From Lithospermum erythrorhizon (taxonomy: Eukaryota; Streptophyta; Magnoliopsida; Boraginales; Boraginaceae): a stretch of 64,000 nt of DNA. A model generated the notes under the pieces. It was not told the DNA's origin. It worked only from the letters and a program-made list of their open reading frames with translations, and made no database searches. Positions 1 to 12,500 of this stretch are shown here, in pieces. Within the stretch, counting starts at the first letter, position 1, and each line of letters begins with the position of its first letter. A program made the translations under genes and the position numbers. The DNA is taken from assembly GCA_019722365.1 (NCBI GenBank), contig JADFUC010001040.1, positions 124,001 through 188,000 on the forward strand. Direction: 5' to 3'.

Positions 1-387
1 CTCATCAGCTATAAGAATATGGTATTGCACTGCAAACCCATCATAGTGCCAGATGGGTGAAACGGTAGAGCAAAAAACAGGCTCGTCTCTTGAAAATAGG
101 ATCCGGATTAGGTACTTAAGCATCATGCATAAGTATCATATTGGATACAAAGTGGACTCCTAATTTGTCATTTATCTTCGAAATGTAGCTATACCAGTTC
201 CCCAGACCCTTGATAATAGAGATAGGTTAAACTAAAGAATTATGATCGGTTAACATACACAAATCTGACATATAAATGAATGTAACTATGAAATTGATTG
301 TTTATGCTATATATCAGGTATGAAGGTACAAAACATGAATAGGCTGTTACATACAGCAAAAAATTTAGATCAAGTAAAATTACTCAC
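1..387. other. Intronic sequence of the USP39-like gene
   Basis: The exon ending at 388 is followed on the minus strand by a good donor (GTGAGT). The rest, down to the window edge, shows no similarity to the USP39 C-terminus in any frame, so it is read as intron. The expected next residues (VNFP-type motif) are not here. Confidence 0.6.
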
Positions 388-3300
388 CAAGGGTAGGATT
401 CTTTTCCACAAAGAAATTGTTCTTTGTAAATCGACGCATGTGAAGGATGAGATACTGTGGAAGCTTTGTTACACGGTATCTCATCCTTGCCATATGTGGT
501 CGCACAACTTCAGTTATCATCTCACCATCGAACTTCTTCAGTATATTGAAAAGTGGAACCTACAATTCCAAGTTTACCAATAGGCCATAAGGAATAGTTT
601 AGAATGTAACATCACAGAACAAGATAAATGGCATTAATGCATTATTCATGTCTACTTGAAATACTATGGATATAGAAGCAAAAATAAAAGAATAAAGTCA
701 AGAAAATTAGCAAGGAAAAGCTATACAAAAGAAATCAGGAAGAACACAAAGATATTATCATAATATGGAGTACAAAAATTGGCAAGCTAAGAAAAACAAA
801 GTGGCAAATGAAGTTATTACCGTCCATTGGCAATTTCATATGAATGTAGACATGTTGGGCATAACTACTCACTCATTCAGTAGGTTTTTTTTTTTTACTA
901 TCATTCAGTAGAAATTTCATATCTATGAATGTTCAACATCTGTTTGGATCCAGTACAATAATATCAAACTAATCCATTTACTAATCCAATCATATAAGTT
1001 CAATGATGCATAAAAATTGGTACAAAAGAAGAGACCATTTTCTGTTCCCTCACTCTTAAGCACTCATGAGTTTCTTTTGCACAATTCTACAAAATCGTAA
1101 TTAAGCTAACACACAAACAAGGAAGGCAAGCAATTCTATGAAGACGCCAAAGAAAGAGCTGACAGCCTTTTGAACAAACTATGGTCAAAATCATTAACGT
1201 TCACTGTCATCAAGAAAATAAACTGTAACATCAAGCTGTATCAGGAATAATAACAAAGATGGGTTATCAGATAGACAAAAAACTGAAAACTTGGAGAAAC
1301 AAAGAAATGTCTGCCGATATTCATATCTCAACCACGAAGCTAAAGTATTAAATGAGCTGTGTTGAGTGAACTGAAATTCAGTTCTCACAATGAATTATGA
1401 TAAAAGAGGACTGTAAACAAACAGAGAGCACGGACAAAGAACAAACACAAAAATCTCAACAAAGACAACAATCGTTTAAAAATGACAACACAAAAAATTC
1501 ACTAAACAACAATCAAATATAAATAAACACCTGTGGAATAATATTCTTCTCCATAATATCTTTAAAAAGTGGTGGTGGTGGAAGATCCAGTCCAAGCATT
1601 ATAAACGGCATCCTGCTCTTCTCTTCCATGACAGCATTACCCGCTTCAGTGCCCCCATCTTCATCCTTGCCATTATCTTTTCTGTCGCCTATAATTTTTG
1701 TGTGAATTTCTTTAATAACCTCCAGTTCCCCCTGGAAACATTGATTTAATTTTTTTAGAAAAGTCCTAAAGTAATTAGATAACCGAACGGTATGAAAACA
1801 TTGGCTAGATATATACCTGGAAACATTGGTGAATGATACTGGTGCTTTTCTTTGAAGTTCTGAGATCCGAGTGCAATGTGTTAAGGAGCCAAGACATGAA
1901 TTCAACAGGATCAGACTGAGCACCAATCCGAAAACGCTTTTTACTGGCTTTCATTACTGCTTGCAAGAACTCATGAGGACTCACCTACAATAGGAGGTGA
2001 TAAGAAGAATATAGGAGTATGAAACACTAAGAGAAACAATAGTAGTTCATTCAAACCTGCCCTTTGAAGTTTCGTGCATGCCAAATTTTTCGGGTAAGCT
2101 CTCCAAACCGATGAACAAGTGGAGATTTGCAGTGTTGATAGTTCTCTGGGATCAGGAAAAAGTTTCTCAATGGAGTGACTCTCATCAAAGACTGTATCGT
2201 AACATTCACAAACTCAGTCTCCTTGATGTTATTCAACCCTACCTGAAAAAACAAATAATTAACCATTAGGATGAATAATGTTAGTCACACTGTTTCTTGG
2301 TAACTACTAACAAATGTTAAGGAAGCAAAAAAAAGAATGATAGATCTTACCATCCCAGGAAGATAATCAGACCCATCAAGTGCCCTGGACCACTGCTTGT
2401 TAGTGTCAAGTTGCTCAACTTGCTCCCTCGTAAACCTACAATTTAGGTTGCCAAACAATATCCTTCAGCAACAGTATCGGATTTTTCCGGAAGCAAAGCT
2501 CATCACAGTGTCCAACCACATATAAGTCAGAAATTTATAGGCCATGGTGTTCTCTAAGGAGCACAGAATTTCGAGATTTCTCAAGAGAGGGTACCCGGCT
2601 CATTGATATCTCAAAGTTTATACACACCCACAAAGCAACTCTTCCCTCATTGATACGACAACAAATAGAAAATAATAAGTTCACATAAAATGAAACACAA
2701 TGTGAAGCATGGATGCTGAGACTAAAAATGAGATATTAGAACAAACCTGGGGTTAAGTACATAACGAATATCATCCAACGATGAATCTAGGATCTCGTAT
2801 CCATCTGGAAGACAATAAATCTTCTCTGTGCGTAGATTAATGTAAACATGGTGTCCAGCTTCCAAACTGTGAGTATAAGCATGAGATTTCGGTCCCCTTC
2901 CTTGGAAGTACTTTCCACAGACTAAACATGCATATACATTCAAATTTGTGAGAGATACCGAGCAGAACTTCTCGAAATCAAAATCTAACACCTACAAGAT
3001 CCAATCGATTAGTCAATCTCGGAAAACCCAACATTTAATAAGACTCATCACTCAACTCATAATGGAGATGGATTTATTTACATCAGGAAGCAATGTGAGG
3101 TTGAAAAAGGCGCTGCAAAATCAAGCTATCAATTCCATTACTACCACGGATAACACTAATGTAATACTCCCAACGTATCAATATATGTGATTGTTTAGAT
3201 TAAAAAGCTTTGTAACAAAATACTTGATTGTTTTGAACAAAAGTGCTACGTTTTCATTATCTGAACACTAGTTTCAATTATCATCTTAAACTATAATGAT

Positions 3301-4527
3301 TACCTCCAATTGATGAAAGTCAAAAAAGAAATTTGCATATATCCATAATAAAGTAATTTTAGTATAAACAATTTCTTATATTAATACGGAGCAGAGTACA
3401 ACGATTATAGGAATGTTGATAAACTAAAACACGGCCTTTCTTATTATTATACGCTTTCATTAATATAAAGACTCTGAAGCCTATCAACAACAACTACAAC
3501 AAAATAGAGACAAATAAAGAATTGGTTCACATATCAAATCTGTAGTACTCCCTCAATTTCAAAAATACTGTCCAGATTTTGACTCTGATGGCATTTCAAG
3601 TGATGTATAATACTTAATGAAACATATATGAAATGTAACTATTTCTAACCTATTCTACCATTAACACAATAATCACTAATATTACGCGTATACGGCAACA
3701 AAGTTTGTTAATTTTGAGCATTGAAAATAAAACTAGACAATGTTATTCGGACAGAGGTAGCACTGTCAGCGGACTGGATAACCAGTACCGGCTTGAGTAG
3801 CTTGATACTCAAGCGGAAAAACTAGACTTAGATTACCCGCAGAATTGATTATGGAGTCGGAGTCAGGCTGGGAATAAAATATTGCTCTATACTAGAAACA
3901 AACACCCGAGCCCCGGGGCATAGCTGACCTGGTAAAGAACACCCCGCCCCGCCTTTTAATGTAGTATGGGTCTTATGCCATTAACTCATCCGGGTACCTG
4001 GATGGGCTAAAAGGGGTCCTTATTGTGAGGATTTCACACTTTTAGAAACAACCACCCGAAGACTGGATAAAATCTGATCGAGTTATCCATAACCAGTACC
4101 CCTCGGTAATCAATCCAAAAACTAGACTTAGATTAGATTAACAGACGGATTACCTCGATTATCGAGTAGGACCTGCAGTATTATGGAAAACAACCACAAT
4201 TATCCGCCCAATAAAGTTAGTCTATTCGATAAGATTACTAATACCTACTCAAACCCGACTCGATAACAACACTAATATTACCTGGCGATTAACAGTGTCG
4301 AGATAAGGGCAATCCCGCCTTAACTCAATAGTCCGACTACGCTTTATTCCACTTCCTCCCAAATCGTCCTCATATTCATCCTCATTTTGCCCTAATTTAT
4401 TTACTCCAAATTGTCCACTTTCATTATTTAACTCTTCATCATCATCATCAGAGTATGTAGCGAGTGGAAGAAGCGCATTATCAAATGCAATAGGGGGGTT
4501 CTCTTCTTCAACACGTCGTATCTTCAT
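388..4527 (-). CDS. USP39: USP39/Sad1-like U4/U6.U5 tri-snRNP protein, 3'-truncated by window edge
   Basis: Catalytically inactive ubiquitin-protease-like splicing factor; USP39/Sad1 proteins help assemble the U4/U6.U5 tri-snRNP in the nucleus. Exons in gene order: 4527-4282, 2991-2747, 2435-2351, 2242-2057, 1984-1817, 1731-1531, 559-388. All junctions are GT-AG with matching phase and give 434 codons; the C-terminal exon(s) lie left of position 1. The N-terminus is acidic (residues 27-58, runs of D and E). A UBP-type zinc finger follows, with C73, C92, C104/C107 and the motif CGKYFQGRG. The USP fold starts at VGLNNIK (residue 193). The position of the catalytic Cys in active USPs holds Glu202 (KETEFVN), as expected for this pseudoenzyme family. 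The start at 4527 is the first Met of the homologous part; an in-frame Met at 4722 would add an unrelated extension. Intron 1 (1.3 kb) holds a Stowaway-like MITE. Family call is firm; the C-terminus is unseen. Confidence 0.93.
3546..3762. mobile_element. Stowaway-like MITE in USP39 intron 1
   Basis: About 217 bp bounded by inverted ends: left end TACTCCCTCAATTTC, right end the complement of TGCTACCTCTGTCCG. The arms match over about 35 bp with mismatches. The CTCCCTC-type ends and flanking TA fit plant Tc1/mariner-derived Stowaway elements. No coding capacity. Confidence 0.5.
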
Positions 4528-7426
4528 CTTCTTCACACAAGTCAACAAGATTCTAGGGTCATCAAATATATAAAGCGGGAAATATAGATGAATATTTGTT
4601 GCTACTGTAAGTTCACTAGACAAATAATACTCCCTACTAAAACTAAGGTACGCCGGTAAAAGAACCAAAGATGGATTGGGTCGAGAAGTTCGGTTCGATA
4701 TAGTACTAGGTCGAATCCTCACTTGCAGTATTGATCTTTTTTTATTTTTTCTATTTTATCATTAAAATTAACGTTCGACGAACCTTAAACTTCGAACCGA
4801 CCGAACCTGGCTTCATTGCTTGAACTCGAGCCTGGCAAACTTTGGCACCTGCCTGCTTATAGAGTTCTTCTGTGCTTTTGTAATTCGAACGGATTTACGT
4901 ACGGGGTTAGTTTTAATTTGAATTTTGCCTGATTCGATCGATAACGTCGTTTAATTCGATTTCTATCACTTTTAAATATTTATACTGCCAAATAAAACCT
5001 GGCTCACAGGCTTAATTTCATCTAGCACTCGAACTTTCTAAACCTTCAAACGAGTTAATTTGAACATTTCCAAACCTTTTAATAGTATTCAGATATTTTT
5101 AAGACATTTAACTTTACAAATAATCTACTGCCAAGACAAAATCAATTTCAGACTAACACATCGAAATAACTTAACATCCCTCTAACCAACCTTAACCACA
5201 CGCTATTCTTTTAACTCACCCATTCATTTCAAATATTTGCTGACTCTCTTCATATACTGGTCAGCCACTTAATTCGTAATAAACTCCAATAAATGAGTTA
5301 CTTAGAAAACATTAACAAAAAAGTTCAAAATATATGCATTTATTTATTACAAAATCCCAGCCTATTAACGTATGTTCGCCTACTACAATTTGATTGTCAA
5401 TTTATTTAAAGAGTCTTGTTAGCAGCAATCGGATAATAAATCCCAAATGAGTTATATATCTTGTCTAAATTTTCTGAAACTCAACCACTGCTTTCCATTG
5501 TTATCAACATATAAAGGTATATAATCATTATAAACTCTTCATATCCTAAATGAAGAAAGTTAAAAAATATTTGAAATGAAGGAAGAAAGTTAAAGAACGA
5601 TAAAGTATTGTTAGTTAGAGAATCAAAGATTGGATGCTATTTGACCAAATTGGCCTTTAAATTTGATTTCGTTTCTTCAAAAAAGCAATATTTTGTAAAG
5701 TTCACAGCCAAAATACACAATGTTGGCCAAACTGCTTACTTAAAGCAGTTTAAATGCTTAAATCTTTGCTCAAACGTTCTAAAGACGTGCGCCTAAATGA
5801 AATTAAGGCTACTACTTCCTGCTCGTCAAGCAAAGTTGTAAATCATTTATAGTTTTTAGTTTCTTTCTTATTAAAATATTTAATTTTATATATTTTCAAT
5901 TCTATTTTTTCATGTTTTCTCCTTTCACATCCATATTTTTTCTATTTCTCTTTCTATGTAGGATCACTGAATTATAATTTCTCTTTCTACCTATTGTAAT
6001 ATAACAAGTACCAACTTATTATAACAACTATAATAGTGTTTTTAATGGCTAAGAACACTATAATTAACCGGCACCATTTAGATTTAAATTTGCATCCTTA
6101 TTAAGGAGTTTGACGAACCTCGAACCGGGTTCTAATTGATAATTCTTTTATTAATAGATTGATGAATTTTTGGATATCAAGGATTCCACGTATTAGAAGC
6201 CTAAGATTCGATATTTATACTCCCTCCGTCTTGATTTAGTTGATCATCTAGTAAAACCTTCTTATTTCATTATAATTGATCGATTACTTTATCAATACAA
6301 CTTTTTTGCATTGGAGTTAAAAAAAAACTTTTTTTTTGTCTCGTAATATTCTTATTTTCATTGGTTGATATTCTCTCTTCTTGAAAATAGTAACATCACT
6401 TATTATCTTAATACAATACTTCTGAATATCGAACTCTGCAATCAGTAGGTCTTCAAATTGTCCATTTTATTAAATGAAACCCCTTTTAGTCCCAAAGTTT
6501 ACATTTGTACAATGGTAGTTCCTCGATTACATACTACCGTTAATAGAGGAAAAAGAAAATTTATGCAACATGTTTGAAACTCTGGTATCATTGCATAAAT
6601 ACAAATTTCAGAAATTAAGTCTCAAACAACATTAATTGTTTATGTAATTAATTCACCATCTTAGCTAGAAACTTGCTTATACTCTTTATGATATGTAAAA
6701 TTGTAAACTACTTAATGAACAATCTCAATAGATAATTCTCCTGAATAACATGATTTTTTTTTTAATTTTTATAATATAGTGTAAGATAAGTGATGCTTAA
6801 AAAATGATATTGCCTCCAATTTATGTTATAAGTCGTTTTCATTTTTGCTTGTCCATCTTTGACTATCAATTACTTCTTATTTTTTAATTCAAAAACTATA
6901 AAATTAATATTAATAAATTTGTCTTTAAATATATTTTCATAAAAAGAAATGTTTATAATTTTTTATCATATAAATAACTAGTTATTAATGGTTAAAATTG
7001 GATAAAAAAAATGAAAAAATCTTATATTTTAAATAAAAGAAGTTACTGTATAAAAGATTGAAAAAATAAATTAAAATAAACTGGATGAAATATTAGATTA
7101 GTGTAAATCCTATCCCCCGTCAGTTGTATTACTTGTATAACCCACCCAAACAAAATGAAGTTTATGATTGAGTCAAATTATAGAAGTCATGAAAAGCTAG
7201 CTTAATTGGCGGGTCACCTACAAAGAAAGTCACTACTCGCCTGCCCACTCGACACTCGGAGCATCCATACCAATATATACTATCATTCCTAAAAGAAATT
7301 TGTCTAGCTAGTACCAAGTCTTAACACAATTTTTAATTTCAAACATCTTTATGCAATTTTTTTACCTCAATATTATTTTCCTTGTAAAAATTCAACAAAT
7401 GTCCTCTCCATTTTCACCTCTCATTC
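4528..7426. other. Gene-free spacer upstream of the USP39-like gene
   Basis: AT-rich DNA with no ORF resembling a protein. It includes the presumed promoter and 5'UTR of the minus-strand USP39 gene just above 4527. Motifs of the type 'gaacctcgaacc' recur near 4780 and 6115, and a lone Stowaway-like end (ctccctccgtcttg) lies near 6222. Nothing else is recognised. Confidence 0.5.
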
Positions 7427-8030
7427 TTCTTCTTCTCCAAATCACCACCCCATCCCACCCACCAATAAAACACCACTACACCACCCTCTTCCCCACGCCC
7501 CACAAAACACAACCCCCCCACCCACCGCCCACCCTTCCTCACTATCACCCCACCACTATCGCTCTCTACCACCCCCAATAAAAACACAACCACCACAACA
7601 AAGCCACCAACCAAAAACCACCATCACCATCCCCAAAATAGCCCCCACCTACTTTTTGCCCCCCAAAACAGCCCCACAACCAAAAACCATCACCACCACC
7701 ACCCATCCGCCACCAAAACTCAAACTTTCACAAAAAAATGTCACTAAACACTAATATACACAAAAATACACCAATATCAAGATATATTAGGTATTTCTGG
7801 GTGTATAATGACGATATCAACGTATTCTACCAAACACCATTATCACCAAAACACCACCAATCAAAAAATTATCACCACCACAATCTTCACAAAACAACCC
7901 CCAAAATATTTTTGTCCCCAATCACCACCACAAATAATTGAAACCCTAACCCCCAACTAAAAACAAAACCCTACCCTCACCCCCAATTAAAAAATGAAAC
8001 CCTATCTTCATCACCAATTAAAAAACAAGA
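7427..8030. repeat. A+C-rich, G-poor low-complexity block
   Basis: The plus strand is dominated by CCA/CAC/ACCCC runs; the 300 bases 7441-7740 contain only nine G. A second (CACCA)-rich stretch follows at about 7840-8020, with AAACCCTA-type motifs near 7943. Overlapping ORFs on both strands here encode only low-complexity peptides (Pro/His/Thr or Gly/Val) and are not called as genes. The complementary strand is G-rich. Confidence 0.8.
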
Positions 8031-8247
8031 GGAGATGAGGAGGTAAATGTACGAAGTATTAGTTTTAAAAATATTTTTAATATGTATTTCTAAATTTGAT
8101 TTATGTTTCATGGTTAATCAGCTGATATTTACCATAGATCGGTATCATCGAATGGATATCGGATAACTCGATCCATTCACGACACTACTTCTAATCATAC
8201 TTGCTATTGAAAAAAACCACCTTCGAGTCTTCCACGGGAACCAATAT

Positions 8248-8382
8248 ACACACATCCAAATAGTGATTTTTAGTATTAAAATGACTATTTTATTCTTGAA
8301 TATAATTTCTGTAACTACTACATTTAAAAATAGAGGAGGGACAAAATAGTCATTTCACCCCTCAAACAAACACTATTTCTTC
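8248..8382. mobile_element. Short foldback MITE, copy A
   Basis: About 135 bp. The right end, read in reverse complement (AAATAGTGTTTG, then GGGGTGAAATGACTATTTT), matches the left part of the element at 18976, so the two are inverted copies of one family. The element can fold on itself through its ends (AAATAGTG). No coding capacity. Superfamily undetermined. Confidence 0.5.
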
Positions 8383-9095
8383 CACCCAGCCCCAGGTCAA
8401 CTAGGAAATGCCCTTGAAATTTCCAAGTGTAAACTTCCAAGAAGGTATCATGGTTCCACTTCCCCCCTCCCACACGCTGACACGCTACACCACACCACAC
8501 CAAATGACCAAATCTAGAATAGACTATACCCAGAAAATCTTGAATGTTTAACCTTATTATTCTCATTTCAGCAGTAACCACAATAAGCCCAGAGTCTTTC
8601 TACCCCTCGATATCCCTTCTATGCCCTATACTTATATATTTGTACATTGGTATTTCAAGTGATATCATATGATATAAATTATATAATCACCAATACATAC
8701 ATAAAACACACAAATACTTCGGAAAGCAAAGTAAACGAACATCGAGAGGGTAGAGGATTTTTTAACAGAAAAGACTTAGTGGACCCCATCAATCCTTGTC
8801 CAAAAGGTAATCAATCAGTCCACGCTATAGACTTTTCTTATTTTTCATTTCACATTTATGCTTTTTCTTTAATACTTTTTTGATGACTTCTTTTTCCCTT
8901 TTGCTTATGTAAACACTTTGATCATTTCTTCATTTCAATCTACACTATTCAGTAATCTCATGTAGTATAGCTATCTACCTTAAACTACCCCCACCTGCCA
9001 TTTTCCTATATATATGTATTTTAATTTATTATTGCGCGTAATATCTCGTGTTGCTTAGACCAACTTTAGTGGTTCTTTATATATATTCATTCTTC
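8383..9095. promoter_or_regulatory. Upstream region of the aspartyl protease gene
   Basis: No gene. A TATA-like tract (ctttatatatattc) at about 9075-9088 lies just before the first 5' repeat unit and is the most plausible core promoter if transcription starts upstream of the repeats. The assignment is by composition and position only. Confidence 0.35.
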
Positions 9096-9555
9096 ATAAC
9101 AAAGATCCAATATTTTTTGAAATTTACATAAAGGGCACTGAGTATACAACAATTTTATTCATTTTTGAGTTGTGGGAAATTATTTGTGTGTATTTTGGTT
9201 AGTTATAGTTGGTTTAAAGTGTTGTTGAAGATGATGGTAACTTTCTGATAACAAAGATCCATTCTTTTTTCATATTTACATAAAGGGTACTGAGTATATA
9301 ACAACTTTATTAAGTTTCAGAGTTGTGGGCAATTAATTGTGTGTAGCTTGGGGAATTATAGTTGATTTAAAGTGATGTTGAAGATGGTGTTAACTTTCTG
9401 ATAATAAAGATCCAATATTTTTTCAAATTTACATAAAGGGCACTGAGTATACAACTATTTTATTCATTTTTTTAGTTGTGAGTAATTATTTATGTGTAAT
9501 TTTGGGGAATTCTAGTTGGTTTAAAGTGATGTTGAAGATGGAATTAAGTTTCTTG
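9096..9555 (+). repeat. Three tandem ~153-bp repeats spanning 5'UTR and start codon
   Basis: Units: 9096-9247, 9248-9400 and 9401-9555. Each starts ataa(c/t)aaagatcca, continues acataaaggg(c/t)actgagtat, and ends around a gttgaagatg block followed by a (t)aa(c/g)tttctg-type sequence. The third unit supplies the start codon and first codons of the aspartyl protease gene. Unit 2 carries the same ATG context but stops after eight codons (MLKMVLTF). Unit 1 gives a five-codon ORF (MMVTF). If a transcript includes units 1-2, these would act as upstream ORFs. Confidence 0.9.
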
Positions 9556-12500
9556 TTGATTGGTTTGTTGGTAGTGGGAAGAAGTGAAGCTTTTGGGACT
9601 TTTGGTTTTGATATACATCATAGATATTCTGATGGTGTGAGGGGTGTTTTGGACCTTGATGGGTTGCCAGAAATGGGTACACGTGAGTACTATGCAGCTA
9701 TGGCTCATAGGGACAGAGTTATTAAGGGTCGCGGTTTAGCAGAGTCTGTCGATTTTACCCCCATCACGTTTGCTGGTGGCAATGATACTTACAGGATTAA
9801 TTCTTTGGGATTGTAAGTTTTCTTCAGTTTTGTTTCTATGTAGTCAAGTTGCTGTTTTTTTATTGGGTGAAGTTGTTATGTTTGCTCTCTTTAAGTTCGT
9901 GTAGGTTGTTCTTTTGTATCATAACTACTCAACGGTATGATTCCTCCTAGTTGTTGTTGAATAAGGGGATACGTAGGCATCCCATAAAGTTACATTGAGA
10001 ACAACTCTAGAAAAAAAGTTGCTGGTTTTTTTTGGCTGATTAAGTTCATGTTCCTGTTATCACAGGATAAGGCTGCATACTATCCGACCCCCTTCCCTCG
10101 CTTAGCCTGGACCCTCTTCAAACGCATTGGGGCATGTTGATGTTGTTGTCGTTTCTCTGTAGTCTAGTTGCTGTTTCCTAATATTTCTTTTTTGGTGATT
10201 AAGTTCAAAGATTGCTTGTTTACTTGTATAAGATTTTGGTGGATCGAAATAGAGTTAATAAAATTGTTGGAGAGAGAGAGAATATTCAATTGAACTTAGG
10301 TTTATTAATCACTGTATTTTTAAACTCATATGTTTTTTTATATGTCGAATAATATTTGGTAAAAAAGTACGTCAAATTAATGGGCGTTTCCTTTTTTAAA
10401 TCAATAGTGAGTGTATCAATTTAGGTTTTGAAGCTTTATATTTTTTATGATTGAAAATAAAATTGGTCAGCCTTTTTGAGATTGAGGGAGTATTTTGTTT
10501 TAACTGAGAGGTGTTGACTATTTCATGGAGGAAATTTGAAGAACATTCTACTGGAGAGTAAAATAAAGCTGAATAGCAAAAGTGTCTTTTCTGCTAAATA
10601 TTCTGTAGGATTATACATACTCTGACTCTCTATAAAATTAAGCTTCCTATAGCACTCTTTTATGCTTTTTGATGACTAATATTCATCCTTTTTGATGACT
10701 ATTATTCATCTCTTCGAGTTTCATGTCAGATAAGGAAGAAATTCATGTACTTTCCATCACATGACCAAGCAAAGGAAATAGTTCTATATTACAAAGGTGA
10801 AAAGTGTGAAAGAAATTCAGGTGTCGAGTGATTTTGAAGTTTGTAGATGAATTTTCTTTTGTGTTTTAGTTGAGGATGATATCTATGTGCCTTCCATTAT
10901 GAGGTCAAGCGAAGGAATTAGTTTTAGATGTTACACTTGAAAGGTGAGATCTGTGAAAGAAAGCATTAATTTATTAAGATTTGGACTTTCAATCCAAACT
11001 TAGTTAAGATAGATGGTAAATTTATGAGTTCAAATAGTGTACAATAAGAGATGTTGTAAAGGAATGCATTGCCATACATTAGCCTGATTGTCGCAAGCAT
11101 ATTAAGCATGAGAATTGTTTGTCCTTTTCAGCTTGCATTATGCCAATGTGACTGTGGGTACCCCAGGTTCATGGTTTCTGGTAGCACTCGACACAGGCAG
11201 TGATCTCTTCTGGTTACCATGTGATTGCACCAAGTGTGTAACTGGTTTGAAGTCAAGATCAGGGCAGGTATTGATTCCTATTGATACAACTTACTTCATA
11301 TAGTGGATTATGAATTATTATCACAACTAAAAAGATAGTGGATTTTTCTAGATCATCCTCTTGTAAATAGGTTATGTTTGATAACATCCATATGCTAGGA
11401 TCGTTATTGAAATTCTCTCCAATTTAGTTTCTTGCACCTAAGGAGTGCAGACCGAAGTCATTTGGTTAATAAAATGTTCATAGGTTTATCTTTTATTCCT
11501 TACAAATAATACAAGATTTTATATATCACAGATTGCAGTTTCCATTTTATTTGTTAATTTTCATCAGTATGACACTAATTTTCTAGTTTTTGTTTAAAAG
11601 GGTGTTTTTTGTTAACCTACTGAACCCTTCTTAAAGTGTAACACTGTAACCCTATGGTGAAACTTCCATAAATGGTTCCCTATGTTCGAACTTTCATAAG
11701 TAAACTAATGGTTAGTTAATTTTGAACTTGGTCTTAAGGAGGCATACTAAAGAAAGTTCTTAACAAAGTAAAATAAACAAGGGAATATTAAACCTCTGCA
11801 TGTTTGCATAGCAAAATTTAACGAATGGGATATAATGCTAGAAGTCCAGCTCTTCCTTAAGGTTAAAGAAAAATGAACATCTGAGAATGTTAGTTGAAGT
11901 CAAGAATACTTTATATGCACTTCTTTACCCTTATATACAACTTCTTACGAGCTTCAGTTCAACTCTTTTCCTTCTGCATTCTCAAATTCTCAAGTTATGT
12001 ATCTTTGTCTTGGTGCGAGCAACATTTTTGTTTCTGTGAATTGTTCAAAAGCTTTGATGGATGGGACAGCTTGATACTGACATTGGTCATATATTTCCTT
12101 AATCAGCGGATTGACCTAAACATATACAGTCCTAGTACATCCACTACAAGTAAGAAAATCCCCTGCAATAGTAGCATGTGTGGTGGACAACAAAGACGAT
12201 GTTCAGCAAGTTATGATGCCTGTGCTTATCAAGTTGCATATCTTTCAAATGGTACCTCAACAACAGGGATATTAGTTGAAGATATTTTGCACCTAACAAC
12301 AGATGATAAACAAAAAAAAGAAGTTGATTCTCAAATTACCTTGGGGTAGGTACAAAGAAATGTTAATTGTCTAGTGTAGCATTTCAGCGATTTATCAACA
12401 TTGGATGTGTGAAATTTACATCTTTATAATCTGAAGCTATTATTTTGACCTACGAGACTAGGTTGTAGTTGTTGAAGTGGTAGAATTTCAACTGTAAAAT

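Noticed and set aside
4528..4722. N-terminal extension of the USP39-like protein to an upstream Met
   Set aside because: The extra 65 residues have no USP39-like character; the acidic N-terminus starting at 4527 fits the family.
7351..7614. Overlapping ORFs on both strands rich in Pro/His/Thr or Gly/Val
   Set aside because: They exist only because the CCA-rich low-complexity DNA lacks stop codons; no domain or splice context.
9096..9555. CRISPR-like repeat-spacer array
   Set aside because: Units are contiguous ~153-bp tandem copies without unique spacers, in a plant genome.
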